This document shows, piece by piece, positions 47,698 through 57,764 of a stretch of DNA of 64,000 bases. Positions within the stretch are counted from its first letter, which is position 1; every line of letters starts with the position of its first letter. The notes under the pieces are model-generated. The model had not been told where the DNA came from and did no database searches. It worked only from the letters and a program-made list of their open reading frames with translations. Source of the DNA: JACCZX01 sp963710675 (GTDB lineage Bacteria; Pseudomonadota; Gammaproteobacteria; Burkholderiales; Burkholderiaceae_F); assembly GCA_963710675.1 (NCBI GenBank), contig CAVQBE010000022.1, positions 95,100 through 159,099 of the forward strand, given 5' to 3'. The position numbers and the translations under genes are program-made.

Positions 47698-47741
47698 CTG
47701 GGTTTATCTGGACAAGCCCGAAGCACTGGCAGTCGGCCGCA

Positions 47742-49147
47742 TCAATTACCGCTGTCGGCACGACGCTTTGGTGTACCGCCAGCGCCCAGATCCCAATAGA
47801 GCCCGGTCATTACTGCAAGCGCCTCGCGCAGGACTTCTGGCGGCAAGTGTTCGTTCGGCGCGTGCTGCGAACAGCCTGGGTACGAATGCGGCACCCACAC
47901 GGTGCGCAGTCCGAGCACGTCGGTGAAGATGTCGTTCGGCAGTGAACCGCCGAGGTTCGGCAGCAGCGCCGGCTTCTTGCCGCTGGTACGCGCAATCGAC
48001 GCGAGCGCCCATTGCACCCACGGATCATCCGGATCGATGCGCGTCGCGTGGAACATCTCTTCGCGCGTCGGTTCGATCTTCACCATCGAAAATCCCTGTT
48101 GGTCCAGATGCCTGCGCAGTGCTGGCAGGATGTTCTTCGGATCGATGCCGACAACGAAACGAAGCTGACAGCGCGCCCACGCACGCGGCGGGATCGCGTT
48201 GACAGGCGTTTCCGGATTGCCGGTCTTATACGCAAGCACTTCGAACGAGCACCAGCCAAACACTCGCTCAGCCGGCGTGAGTCCGGGCTCGCCCCACGAT
48301 GGCTCGACCTTCGGCCCATCGGGGCCGCCGTCAACTTCGCAGTCGGCGAGTGCGCGTCGTACCGACGCCGGTAGTTCACCCGGCACCCAATCGCGCACGA
48401 GTATTTGTCCAGTAGGTGATGCAATGCTCGCGATCGCATGCGCGAGCTGCAGTCCAGGATTCGAGATCAGTCCGCCCCAATTGCCGGAATGCGCACCGCC
48501 CTTGCGCGCCTCGATCGTCAGATCGAAGTTCATGTTGCCGCGCGAGCCGAGGAAGATCGTTGGTCGATCAGCTCGAAGGCGCGGTCCGTCGGACGCGATC
48601 AGCAGGTCTGCCTTGAAAGCTCACGGTTCGCCTCGCACACCTCGCGCAGTCCAGGTGATCCGGTCTCCTCGCCCATCTCGATCAGATACTTCGCGTTAAA
48701 GCCCAGGCGGCCCCGCTCGGCGAGCACCATCGCCATCGCCTCGATGTTCACCGAGTGCTGGCCTTTGTTGTCGGCAATGCCGCGGCCATACCAGCGGCCG
48801 TCGCGCTCGGTCAGCGTCCACGGCGATAGCCCTTCCTTCCACTCGGGCTCGAGACCTCGGATCACATCGCCATGGCCGTAGCCGAATACGGTCGGCAGTG
48901 CACGGTCCTCGATTCTTTGTGCAAACAGGAAGGGCGCCTTTCCCTTCGGGTGTGTCAGGGTGCGACACTCAAAGCCCATCGCCTCGAACGTCGGTTGCAG
49001 CTCCGCGTCCAGATACTTCGCAAGCGCAGGCCCGCGCTCCGGGTTCTGGCTCTCGGTCGGAATCGCAATTCGTCGCGCGAGCGTTGCGCGAAATGCGCCC
49101 GAATCGAATTGCTGCTCGGCGCGATTGATGGCGGCGGTGCGGGTCAT
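47742..49147 (-). CDS. M20 family metallopeptidase (frameshift near 48608)
   Basis: A zinc peptidase of about 468 residues. The metal sites are TVFGYGHGDVIRGLEPEWKE (His with Asp), WYGRGIADNKGQHSVNIEAM (bridging Asp), YLIEMGEETGSPGLREV (Glu pair) and EHLPPEVLREA (C-terminal His region, with SQHAPNEH just before). The dimerisation domain carries ARKGGAHSGNWGGLISNPG. The frame changes near 48608, bridged as ELxKADLLIASDGPRLR, probably one missing base. It is the last gene after the peptide ABC transporter and should hydrolyse dipeptides or modified amino acids brought in by it. Confidence 0.87.
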
Positions 49148-49169
49148 TGCGTCTTCCTTAGCGATGGGT

Positions 49170-50150
49170 TCACGCGGCTTTCGCCTGCTCGTGAGACGGA
49201 AAAAGGTGGCAGGCGACGGCGCTGCTCTGATACGGCGCGAGCACCGGAACGATCGCGCTGCAATGCTTCATTCGCTGCGGGCAGCGCGGGTGGAAAGGAC
49301 AGCCCGACGGCGGATTCAGCGGATCGGGAAACGCGAGACCGAGCCCGACGTCGGGGACACCGAGTCCGGGTTCCGGCGTCAACACACTGGCGAGCAGCGC
49401 CTGCGTGTACGGATGGCGTGGCGTACGAAAGAGTTGATCGGTATCGGCCTGCTCAACCACTTTACCGAGGTACATAACTGCCACGTGTGTTGCGATGTGC
49501 TCGACCACCGCCAGGTTGTGGCTGATGAAGATATACGTCAGATGAAAGTCGCGCCGCAAATCCATCAGCAGGTTCAGGATCTGCGCCTGCACTGAGACGT
49601 CGAGCGCAGAAGTCGGCTCGTCGCAAATGACGATCGCGGGCCGCATCACCAGCGCGCGTGCGATCGCGACGCGCTGCCGCTGCCCGCCGGACAGTTGGCC
49701 CGGCGTGTTGTCGGCATAACGCGCGGGTAGCCCGACACGCTCGAGCATCTCAATCGCTGTCCTGCGCCGCTCCGACGATGTGCCGATGGCATGCACTTCG
49801 AGTGGCAGAGCGACGATCGAAGCGATATCGCGACGCGGATTCAGCGACGAATATGGATCTTGAAACACCGGTTGTACGCGCCGCGCGATCGCCTTGCGGT
49901 CGAGCGTCGCGAGATCCTCGCCCTCGAGCGTGATGCGGCCGCTGGTGGGAGCGAGCAGTCCAAGCAGCATGCGCGCGAGCGTCGTCTTGCCGCAGCCCGA
50001 TTCACCTACGATGCCGAGCACATCCCCGCGCTCGATCGTCAGATCCACACCGTTGACTGCGCGCAGCGTGCTTCCCTTGCGGAAGAAGGTCGCGCCGATC
50101 GGAAACGCGCGCGTCACCGCATGCGCCTGCATCAACGTGGCGGCACTCAC
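49170..50150 (-). CDS. Peptide ABC transporter ATP-binding protein, DppF/OppF-like
   Basis: From GTG 50150 (GTGA overlap with the preceding ATPase gene) the product has 326 residues. It has Walker A GESGCGKTTLARMLLG near residue 50, the Q-loop in QPVFQDPYSSLNPR, the signature LSGGQRQRVAIARAL, Walker B IVICDEPTSALD and the H-loop in FISHNLAVVEHIA. The C-terminal oligopeptide domain has SGCPFHPRCPQRMKHC, the Cys pattern that can bind an iron-sulfur cluster in DppD/DppF proteins. It energises peptide uptake with its sister ATPase. The frame is intact. Confidence 0.92.
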   Translation of the reverse strand: MSAATLMQAHAVTRAFPIGATFFRKGSTLRAVNGVDLTIERGDVLGIVGESGCGKTTLARMLLGLLAPTSGRITLEGEDLATLDRKAIARRVQPVFQDPYSSLNPRRDIASIVALPLEVHAIGTSSERRRTAIEMLERVGLPARYADNTPGQLSGGQRQRVAIARALVMRPAIVICDEPTSALDVSVQAQILNLLMDLRRDFHLTYIFISHNLAVVEHIATHVAVMYLGKVVEQADTDQLFRTPRHPYTQALLASVLTPEPGLGVPDVGLGLAFPDPLNPPSGCPFHPRCPQRMKHCSAIVPVLAPYQSSAVACHLFPSHEQAKAA

Positions 50151-51154
50151 TGCGGCAACTCCTGATAAATGCAGCGCCAGTAGTGCTCGCCGACACCGCG
50201 CACGGGTATCGCCGACGCGCATTCGGGCCGCGCGTATGCGCAGCGGTCGCGGAAGCTGCAGCCGCGTATATCGCCGACCAGCGACGGCACCACGCCCGCG
50301 ATCGTTCCGAGCCGTCCGCCACGGATGGTGCGGCCTGGCACCGGAATACAGGAGATTAATCCGCGCGTGTACGGATGGCGTGGCGACGCGAACACATTCG
50401 CCGCCGTGCCTTCCTCGACGATCTCGCCGGCGTACATCACCGCCACGCGGTCAGCGATGCGAGCCACCACGCCGAGATCGTGTGTGATCAGCACCATTGC
50501 GATGCCAAGATCTTTCTGCAGATCGGCGAGCAGCCGCAGAATCTGCGCCTGAATGGTCACATCGAGCGCAGTGCTTGGCTCGTCCGCGATCAGCAGCTCC
50601 GGACCGCACATCAGTGCCATCGCGATCATCACGCGCTGGCGCAGCCCGCCGGAAAGCTGATGCGGGTACTGACCCATCCGCTCGCCAGCCGATGCAATGC
50701 CAACTTTGCCAAGCAGCTCGATCGCGCGCTCGCGCGCCTTGGCTTCGCCGCCGCCACGATGAAGTTGATGTGCCTCCATCAACTGGTTGCCGATCGTGTA
50801 GGCGGGGTTCAGTGCGGTCATCGGCTCCTGAAAGATCATTGCCATGCGGTTGCCGCGCAAGGCGTTAACGCGCTTACTCGTCGCGCGCAGCAGATCCTCT
50901 CCCAGTAGTCGCAACAACTTTGCACGGCGCTTCGCCGCCGTCGGCAGCAGGCTCATCAGCGCGAGCGACGTGATCGATTTGCCGCAACCCGATTCGCCGA
51001 CGATGCACAGGGTCTCGGCTCGCCGCACCTGAAACGACACATTACGCACCGCTCGCAGCAATCCATGCGGCGTGGCGATGTCGACGCTCAGGTCCTGTAC
51101 GTCAAGCACGACATCGGTCGCGGGCTCAACAAACGATTGCGGCACAGCGCTCAT
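50147..51154 (-). CDS. Peptide ABC transporter ATP-binding protein, DppD/OppD-like
   Basis: The 335-residue protein has Walker A GESGCGKSITSLALMS near residue 54, the Q-loop in IFQEPMTALNPAYT, the signature LSGGLRQRVMIAMAL (Gly instead of Gln after GG), Walker B LLIADEPSTALD and the H-loop in LITHDLGVVARIA. The C-terminal region contains RGCSFRDRCAYARPEC, the Cys-rich oligopeptide domain. Its start overlaps the permease stop (ATGA) and its stop overlaps the DppF-like GTG, so four genes are translationally chained. The frame is intact. Confidence 0.92.
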   Translation of the reverse strand: MSAVPQSFVEPATDVVLDVQDLSVDIATPHGLLRAVRNVSFQVRRAETLCIVGESGCGKSITSLALMSLLPTAAKRRAKLLRLLGEDLLRATSKRVNALRGNRMAMIFQEPMTALNPAYTIGNQLMEAHQLHRGGGEAKARERAIELLGKVGIASAGERMGQYPHQLSGGLRQRVMIAMALMCGPELLIADEPSTALDVTIQAQILRLLADLQKDLGIAMVLITHDLGVVARIADRVAVMYAGEIVEEGTAANVFASPRHPYTRGLISCIPVPGRTIRGGRLGTIAGVVPSLVGDIRGCSFRDRCAYARPECASAIPVRGVGEHYWRCIYQELPQ

Positions 51155-52059
51155 GTGCGGCCCTCAGGCGACAACAGATCGCGCACGCCGTCGCCGGCCA
51201 GATTGATCGCGAAGATCAGGATCGCGAGTGCTGCGCCTGGCAGCGCAATCAACCAGAACGAAAAGAACATGTACGCCTTCGCCTCGGAGATCATCAGCCC
51301 CCAGGACGGCAGCGGTGGCTGCACGCCGAGCCCGAGAAACGACAGCGCTGCTTCGAGCAGGATCGCGCTCGCCGCCTCGAGCGTCGCGACGACGATCAGG
51401 TGCGGCAGCACGTTCGGCAACACTTCGCCCAGCAGCACGCGCGATGTCGATGCGCCGGCCGCCTGTGCCGCGGCGATGTAGTCGAGCGAGCGCACCTGTT
51501 GCGTGGCACTGCGCATCACGACCGCGAAGCGGTCCCATTTCAGCAGTCCCAGCACCATGATCACGACCCACAACGACCCGCCGACCAGTGCCACTGTTGC
51601 GAGCGCGACCAGGATCACCGGCATCGACAGACGGGTTGTCACGAGGAAGCTGACCGCCATATCGGTCTTGCCGCCGAAGTAGCCGGCGAGCATTCCCATC
51701 GTTGTGCCGATCAAACCTGACATGATCGCAACCGAAACGCCGATCAGCAGCGAAATGCGTGCGCCGTAGAACAGCCGTGACAGATAGTCGCGTCCAAGCG
51801 GATCGGTGCCCAGTGGATGCGCCCACGAGCCGGCGTCGTACCAGAACGGCGGCACGTTGCGGTTAGCAAGATCTTGCACATACGGGTCGTACGGTGCGAG
51901 CCACGGCGCTGCGAGCGCGACGAACACAATCACTGCGAGCAGCCCACAGCCGACGACAACCGCCTTGTTTTTCCACACGCGGCGCCAAAGGCCCGGAGCT
52001 GCGACAACGATGCCGCTCGGCTCAAGACCGACTGCCGTGACATCCATGCTGCTCGACAT
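51151..52059 (-). CDS. Peptide ABC transporter permease, DppC/OppC-like
   Basis: The 302-residue membrane protein has an N-terminal OppC-type helix (KAVVVGCGLLAVIVFVALAA) with the following DPYVQDLANRNVPPF, then five more helices with the BPD_transp_1 pattern. The EAA loop, which contacts the ATPases, is DYIAAAQAAGASTSRVLLGEVLPN. The HPLGTDPLGRDYLSRLFYGA segment is a family hallmark. Its start overlaps the last base of the DppB-like stop. The frame is intact. Confidence 0.92.
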   Translation of the reverse strand: MSSSMDVTAVGLEPSGIVVAAPGLWRRVWKNKAVVVGCGLLAVIVFVALAAPWLAPYDPYVQDLANRNVPPFWYDAGSWAHPLGTDPLGRDYLSRLFYGARISLLIGVSVAIMSGLIGTTMGMLAGYFGGKTDMAVSFLVTTRLSMPVILVALATVALVGGSLWVVIMVLGLLKWDRFAVVMRSATQQVRSLDYIAAAQAAGASTSRVLLGEVLPNVLPHLIVVATLEAASAILLEAALSFLGLGVQPPLPSWGLMISEAKAYMFFSFWLIALPGAALAILIFAINLAGDGVRDLLSPEGRT

Positions 52060-52979
52060 CAGGCCACTCTGATGCGCGGATCAAGCCACGCGTTGGCAAC
52101 GTCCGCCGCCAACGTCAGCACGACGTAAATCACCGACAGCAGCAGCACGATGTTCTGCATCACCGTAAAGTCCTTGAAGGTGATGCTTTGGTACGCAAGG
52201 TAGCCGAGCCCATCCAGCGCGAAGATGGTCTCTACCACCACCGAGCCGCCCAGCAGGAAGCCCAACTGCACCGCGGCGAGCGCGACCACCGGCACAACGG
52301 CGTTGCGCAATGCATGCTTGAAGATCACCTTCGATGAAGGCAATCCCTTGGCGCGTGCGGTTCGAATGTAATCAGCGTCCAGCACCTCGATCATGCCGGC
52401 GCGGATCAGCCGCATGAACGCTGGCGCCGCGTAATAGCCGAGCGCGATCGTCGGCATCACGAAGTGCTGCCACGTGCCACTGCCCGACACCGGCAGCCAG
52501 CGCAGCGTGATCGAGAACAGCATGATCAGCAGCAGCGCAAAGAAAAAGTTCGGCAGCGCCTGACCAAGCACCGCGAGCGCGAGGCATAGCCGGTCGATCC
52601 AGCTGTTGCGGTAGACGGCGGCCGCTACGCCGAGCGGTACCGAGATCGCGAGCGCGAACAATATAGACAGCAGGCCAAGCACCATTGTCGTCTGCAGCTT
52701 GGAGAAGATCAGCGGTGCGGCCGGCGTCTTGAAGTAGATCGACTCGCCGAGATCGCCGGAGAGCGTTCTGCCGAGCCAGTCGACATACTGCACCGGCAGC
52801 GGTCGGTCGAAGCCATACGTCTTGCGGATCAGCTCGATATCTTCCGACCGCGCACCTTCGCCCGCGAGCGCAATCGCAGGGTCACCCGACAGGCGCAACA
52901 GTAGAAACGCGATCATCGAAACGGCCAGGGCGACAAGGATCGCCAGCCCGAGCCGTTTCATGATGTAGCCGAACATCAA
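52059..52979 (-). CDS. Peptide ABC transporter permease, DppB/OppB-like
   Basis: The 306-residue protein begins with MKRLGLAILVALAVSMIAF, the typical OppB first helix, then the periplasmic GDPAIALAGEGARSEDIELI loop, and five more helices. The EAA motif is YIRTARAKGLPSSKVIFKHA, followed by LRNAVVPVVALAAVQLGFLL. Met1 and Met2 are alternative starts. It pairs with the DppC-like permease encoded immediately after it. The preceding gene on the same strand is the large BTAD/NB-ARC regulator, 72 nt upstream. The frame is intact. Confidence 0.92.
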   Translation of the reverse strand: MMFGYIMKRLGLAILVALAVSMIAFLLLRLSGDPAIALAGEGARSEDIELIRKTYGFDRPLPVQYVDWLGRTLSGDLGESIYFKTPAAPLIFSKLQTTMVLGLLSILFALAISVPLGVAAAVYRNSWIDRLCLALAVLGQALPNFFFALLLIMLFSITLRWLPVSGSGTWQHFVMPTIALGYYAAPAFMRLIRAGMIEVLDADYIRTARAKGLPSSKVIFKHALRNAVVPVVALAAVQLGFLLGGSVVVETIFALDGLGYLAYQSITFKDFTVMQNIVLLLSVIYVVLTLAADVANAWLDPRIRVA

Positions 52980-53051
52980 TGCGTCCTCACAGCCGGATTA
53001 TCGTCGTCGAGGACGGCAGCCACGGGTGGCGTACAACAGCAAGAATGGTTG

Positions 53052-56027
53052 TCACGTTGCTTTCAGCGCCGCGATCAATGGCGCGTAGGCGACCTCGGCT
53101 TCGGCCGCGACGCGATGCACCAGCGAATCGAAATCAAGCGGCGATGCGTCCGGCGGTGGCGATGCCGGATCGTGCCACTGCGCGAGCCGCTCGCCTTGGC
53201 TCTTTCGGTCGGCTGCGTTCGTGAGTGGATGCGCCATCACCAGCGCCATGACCTTGCAGGCACATGCGGGCTCCCCTTGCGCGGCCAGTATCTCGGCAAA
53301 CCACGTGAGAGCCGTCAGCTGCAGCGCCGGCCGTCCGATCGCGATCGCGATCTGCACGCCCTCGCCGAGGGCGCGTCGGGCCGCGGCCAAGTCGCCACGG
53401 TGCAGCGCAATGTGCACAAAGTCGAACTTCAGGCCGCTCATGAGCGCCCGATAGCCAGCCGCCTCGGCGAGCGCCAGCGTCCGCGTGGCATGTCGCTCGG
53501 CGGCATCGAAGTCGCCGGTCTTGCGCGCCTGATCGACCATGGCGCCGAGCAGGCCGATGCGCAGCGTGACAAGCCCGTGTTGCTCCGCGATCGCCAGCCC
53601 CGCGTTCAGGCGCAAGCCGGCGGCCTCGAACTCGCCCCGGCTCATGTGCGTGAGCGCCATGATGCTCAGGCCTGATGCTTCACCGGCGACATCGCCGATT
53701 TGGCGATGCAGTGTCGTCGACTCGGCCGCCAGTCGCAACGCTTCGTCGAAATCGCCAACCGTACTGGCGACGGCAGCCAGGTTGTTAAGCATGTCGGCGG
53801 CGTTCTGCGGATCGACGTCGACCGGCGCGAGCCGCAGCGCCTCGCTAAAGTGGCGCTTCGCGTCGGCGTAGCGGCCGCGGCGCATGTTGACAGTGCCGAG
53901 CACGCGCAGGCTCTGCAGCACAACCTCGGGTTGATCGTGCGTCCTTGCCGCGGCGAGTGCGAGCATCGCGCTGGCTTCGGCCTCGGCGTGCTGCTCGAGG
54001 CGGTATTGCAGATGCGCCGCGTAACCTTGCAACACCGCCTGCGCGGCACGATCGGCCGATACTGTCGGCGAGGCGAGCGCTTCACGAAGCAGCTCAAGGC
54101 CCTCGGCAAAGCGGCATTGATGATCGGTGAATGCGCTGAGCGCCGCGGCGCTGCCGATCAGAAGATCCCTGGTGCCGTGCTGCGTCGCCCAGCGCCAGGC
54201 GGCACGACAGTTCTCGAAGTCGACATCGACTCGTTGCAGAGCCTCGCGATTGCCGCGGCTCGTCTGCTGACGCTCCGCCTGCAGCAAACGCAGGAAGTGG
54301 TTTGCATGTGCCTTTCGGGTAACTGATGCCGATTCACACTCGTTAAGTCGAAGCTCCGCCATCTGCTGAACCAGCGGATGCAACGAGAACCGCGCGCCGT
54401 CCTTGCGCAACAGCGACTTGTCGGCCAGCGCGGCCAGCACGGGCAACGACGCGTCGGCGACGGCACGGGCGGCGGGCAGCGAGCAGCCGCCACGGAATAC
54501 CGCCAGGCGCATCAACGCCTCGCGTTCGGCGGGCTTCAGTAGGCGCCACGATTGCTCGAACACCGCCTCAATGCTGGCGTGGCGCGGTGGCTGCGTAGCG
54601 TCGGCGGCACGAAGCAGGTCGACGCCGTGGCGGATCTCGGCGGCGATTGCCTCACACGACAGCAGGCGCGTCCACCCAGCAGCGAGCCCCAGGGCCAGCG
54701 GCAGCCCGTCCACTAGCGCGCAGATTTCGACGATCGCCCCGGCCTCGGCTTCCGGCACCAGCGTCGGCTCGACGCGTTGTGCCATCTCGATGAAAAGGCG
54801 TGCTGCGTCGAACGTCTCCAGGTGATCGGTATCTTCCGGCTCCGGACACGGCAAACCCTCGACCCGGAACAGCCACTCCATCGCGAGTCCGAGGCGAACG
54901 CGCGAGGTCACAATGCAGTCGATGCCCGGACACGCTTCGAGCAGTCGTTCGACGACCGTCGCTCCGGCGACGAGTTGTTCGAAGTTGTCGAGCACGAGCA
55001 GCATGCGCCGCGCGCCCAGCGCCGCGATCACCTGCTCCAGTGGATCGCGGCTGCCGGCCAGCGGCACACCCAGCTCCCGCGCCAGTCGTGCGCCCATCTT
55101 GTCAATCGAGACCAGGTCCTCTAGCGGAATCATCGCCGTCCCGTCGGGGTAGTGCGTCGCGCACTCGCGCAGCGCCCGCCGCGCGAGCCAAGTCTTGCCG
55201 ACCCCTCCCGGCCCCATCAGGCACAACATGCGACACGCCGGCTGCGCGAGCAGCTCACGGATCTGCCTGAGTTCGACGCTGCGGCCGACGAAGCCTTCGT
55301 TCGCCGGGATGCCGGGCGCGAGCGCGACCGTTTGCGTCGCGCTCGCGGTGTCGAGGCGCTCGCGCATCGCCGCAAGGTCGGCACTCGGCGAGATCCCGAG
55401 ATCGTGCTGTAGCCGCTCCGAGAACTCACGGTAGCGCTGGCGCGCAAGGGCGAACTGGCCGCCGCGGGCGAGCCAGTTCAACTGTGCCGAGAGCGCGGCT
55501 TCGTCGAGTGGGTCGGCCTCCAGCAGCCGCGTCGTCAATTCGATCGCCGACGCCGGTTCGATGTCATCGGCCAACTGCGCGAGCGCGGCTTCCCGCCAGG
55601 CCGCACGCAGCCGGCCGCGCTCATACGTCAGCCATTCCGACCAGGCCGTGTTGTCATCGTCGTCGAAGCGCGCCAGCAATTCGCCCTGCCACAGGCCAAG
55701 CGCGTCACGCAGGCGCGACTCGCGCAATGCACTCTGGAAGCCGGCGACGTCGGTGTCGATCTGCAGTCGCAATGACGTGGACCGAGACTCCAAGGGCGGC
55801 GCCCATGCCGCTAGTGGCAACCGGTGCAGGGTTTTGCGCAGGTTGGTGAAGGCGAGGCTGCTGTCGATCCCAGGCCACAACAGGGCCGCCAGCTCGGCGC
55901 GACCGATCCAGTCGCGCTTGAACGCGAGGTAGGCGAGCAGCTGGCTGCGCCGCTCGAACGGCAGCACGAACGAGCCGGCCGGAAGCGTTATCGCCGGCGG
56001 GCCGAACAACGTCAACCGATCGCGCAT
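53052..56027 (-). CDS. Large BTAD/NB-ARC/TPR transcriptional regulator (SARP/AfsR-like)
   Basis: From ATG 56027 the product has 991 residues. Residues 1-90 resemble the winged-helix part of SARP proteins (RRSQLLAYLAFKRDWIGRAE, LAALLWPGIDSSLAFTNLRK). Residues 90-240 form the BTAD helical repeat domain (RYREFSERLQHDLGISPSAD). The ATPase has Walker A MCLMGPGGVGKTWLARRAL near residue 290, a Walker B-like RRMLLVLDNFEQLV and GLPLALGLAAGW, as in NB-ARC/STAND proteins. The C-terminal 350 residues are TPR-like. Such STAND regulators sense a signal via TPRs and activate transcription. It sits between the receptor and permease genes of the peptide transporter, on the same strand, so it probably controls or responds to that uptake. 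Confidence 0.88.
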   Translation of the reverse strand: MRDRLTLFGPPAITLPAGSFVLPFERRSQLLAYLAFKRDWIGRAELAALLWPGIDSSLAFTNLRKTLHRLPLAAWAPPLESRSTSLRLQIDTDVAGFQSALRESRLRDALGLWQGELLARFDDDDNTAWSEWLTYERGRLRAAWREAALAQLADDIEPASAIELTTRLLEADPLDEAALSAQLNWLARGGQFALARQRYREFSERLQHDLGISPSADLAAMRERLDTASATQTVALAPGIPANEGFVGRSVELRQIRELLAQPACRMLCLMGPGGVGKTWLARRALRECATHYPDGTAMIPLEDLVSIDKMGARLARELGVPLAGSRDPLEQVIAALGARRMLLVLDNFEQLVAGATVVERLLEACPGIDCIVTSRVRLGLAMEWLFRVEGLPCPEPEDTDHLETFDAARLFIEMAQRVEPTLVPEAEAGAIVEICALVDGLPLALGLAAGWTRLLSCEAIAAEIRHGVDLLRAADATQPPRHASIEAVFEQSWRLLKPAEREALMRLAVFRGGCSLPAARAVADASLPVLAALADKSLLRKDGARFSLHPLVQQMAELRLNECESASVTRKAHANHFLRLLQAERQQTSRGNREALQRVDVDFENCRAAWRWATQHGTRDLLIGSAAALSAFTDHQCRFAEGLELLREALASPTVSADRAAQAVLQGYAAHLQYRLEQHAEAEASAMLALAAARTHDQPEVVLQSLRVLGTVNMRRGRYADAKRHFSEALRLAPVDVDPQNAADMLNNLAAVASTVGDFDEALRLAAESTTLHRQIGDVAGEASGLSIMALTHMSRGEFEAAGLRLNAGLAIAEQHGLVTLRIGLLGAMVDQARKTGDFDAAERHATRTLALAEAAGYRALMSGLKFDFVHIALHRGDLAAARRALGEGVQIAIAIGRPALQLTALTWFAEILAAQGEPACACKVMALVMAHPLTNAADRKSQGERLAQWHDPASPPPDASPLDFDSLVHRVAAEAEVAYAPLIAALKAT

Positions 56028-56116
56028 GACGGTGCAGGAATTCGAAAGGTCGCCGGCGGCCAGCCGGCACACGGCCGTGAGCGTCGACTCGCGCGTCGAT
56101 TACCCGACGGCTGCGA

Positions 56117-57652
56117 TCACTTCCAGGTCATCTCCCACAGACGAACCGTCTCGTCCGGATACGCGGCGAAGTTCAAGTCCTTGGTCGCGACGTAATACAC
56201 CGGCAGCGACCACAACGGCGCCGAAAACGCGTTGTCGGCGAGCCTTTTCAGCGCCTGCTGGTACGCCTGCTTGCGCACCGCGGGGTCAACCGAGTTGTTG
56301 CCCTTCTTCAGCAGGTCCTGCACTTCCTTGTCGCGCGTGACGTCGTCGGGCTCACCGCCGAACCACACCGGTATCGATGCTGAGACGTCATTGACTGAGA
56401 ACGAGCCCCACGTCTGGTGCGTCAGTGATGCCTTGCCGGCGCGGATCGCGTCACGCATCGCCGCGTACTGCGAGAACGTCAGCTTCGCGCGGATGCCTAC
56501 CTGCTGCAGGTTGTTGATGATGGCTTCGGTCTGGTTGCGCTCGCGATACGCGAAGATCTCGGTGTCGAAGCCGTTCGGGTAGCCCGCCTCGGCGAGCAGC
56601 TTCTTCGCCAACGCCGGATCGTACGAGTAGCGAGTCGCGCCTTCGTTGGTGCAGCCGAACTGCGACGGGAAACACTGCGTGTGCAACACGCGCGAACCCG
56701 CGCCGACGATGTTCTTGACGATCGACTCGCGGTCGATCGCGTGGATGATCGCCTTGCGAACACGCGGATCTTTCAGCTGTGGCGAGGGGGAGCTTTCCAG
56801 CGTGTTCATCTGCATGAAGACGATGCGCATCGTCTCGCCGCTGACCACCTGCAGATGCGGCACCTTCGCGGCCTGCTCGGCCTGGTCCTTCGGCACGTGC
56901 ATGATCAGATCAGCGCCGCCGGACAGCATCTCCGCCATCTGCGTCTGCCGGTCCGGAATAAAGCGGATCTCCACCTTGTTGATCTTCGGTGCGCTCTTCG
57001 GCCCGTTGAAGTAGTCGGGGTTGCGCTCGAGCGTGATCGACTTGCCCGGTACGTAATTCGTTACGCGATACGGCCCGGTGCCCACCGGCTTGGCATTCAT
57101 GCCTTTCGGTCCGACTTCGGCGTAGTACTTGGCCGGGTGAATGACCACCGGAGTGGCCAGGTACTCGAGCGCGGCCGGGAAGACCTGCTTGGTGGTCAAG
57201 CGTACCTTGTACTTGTCGATCTTGGTTGCCTTGTCGATCCAGTTGACGTTGGCCTGCGTCGTGACCTTGTTGGCCGGGTCGGCAACGAAGTTCAGCGTGT
57301 AGACGACGGAATCAGCATCGAACTCCTCGCCATTGTGGAATTTGACGCCTTTGCGCAACTCGAATTCGATTGTCTTGTCGTCGATCTGCTTCCAGCTCGT
57401 CGCGAGATTGCCTTTGTATTCGTTGGTCTTCGGATCGAGCACGACCAGCGTGTCCCACACATTGGCGCCGATGATCACGCCGATACGCACATTGTTGAAG
57501 AACGGATCGACACTCTCCGGCGCCTGGTCGTACGCGAAGCGGACCGTGTCGTCTTTCTTGCCGGCCAGCGCCGGGCCAGCAGCGAACGCGCTGATTAGCA
57601 GTAAACCGCCGACGAATTTCAGCCATGGGCGGACAAAGTTGGGGTTGTGCAT
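56117..57652 (-). CDS. Peptide ABC transporter substrate-binding protein (SBP_bac_5)
   Basis: The 511-residue protein has a signal peptide (FVGGLLLISAFAAGPALAG, about residues 12-30). The family-5 receptor fold follows: TVRFAYDQAPESVDPFFNNV, NLATSWKQIDDKTIEFELRK, GVKFHNGEEFDADSVVYTLN and, later, LLAEAGYPNGFDTEIFAYRE. It delivers peptides or similar solutes to the DppBC-like permease. It is the first gene of the transporter locus, and the regulator gene follows its stop by 89 nt. The ligand could be a dipeptide given the M20 peptidase at the far end. The frame is intact. Confidence 0.9.
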   Translation of the reverse strand: MHNPNFVRPWLKFVGGLLLISAFAAGPALAGKKDDTVRFAYDQAPESVDPFFNNVRIGVIIGANVWDTLVVLDPKTNEYKGNLATSWKQIDDKTIEFELRKGVKFHNGEEFDADSVVYTLNFVADPANKVTTQANVNWIDKATKIDKYKVRLTTKQVFPAALEYLATPVVIHPAKYYAEVGPKGMNAKPVGTGPYRVTNYVPGKSITLERNPDYFNGPKSAPKINKVEIRFIPDRQTQMAEMLSGGADLIMHVPKDQAEQAAKVPHLQVVSGETMRIVFMQMNTLESSPSPQLKDPRVRKAIIHAIDRESIVKNIVGAGSRVLHTQCFPSQFGCTNEGATRYSYDPALAKKLLAEAGYPNGFDTEIFAYRERNQTEAIINNLQQVGIRAKLTFSQYAAMRDAIRAGKASLTHQTWGSFSVNDVSASIPVWFGGEPDDVTRDKEVQDLLKKGNNSVDPAVRKQAYQQALKRLADNAFSAPLWSLPVYYVATKDLNFAAYPDETVRLWEMTWK

Positions 57653-57764
57653 AGCGCTCCTTGATTTCGTCTCTCGTGTAAGCGGTACCTAGTGGGTCAG
57701 CGAGGTAACACAGTGTCGCGGGGGCAGGGCATGAAGTGCGTCCGCTCGCGACAACAGAAAAAAT

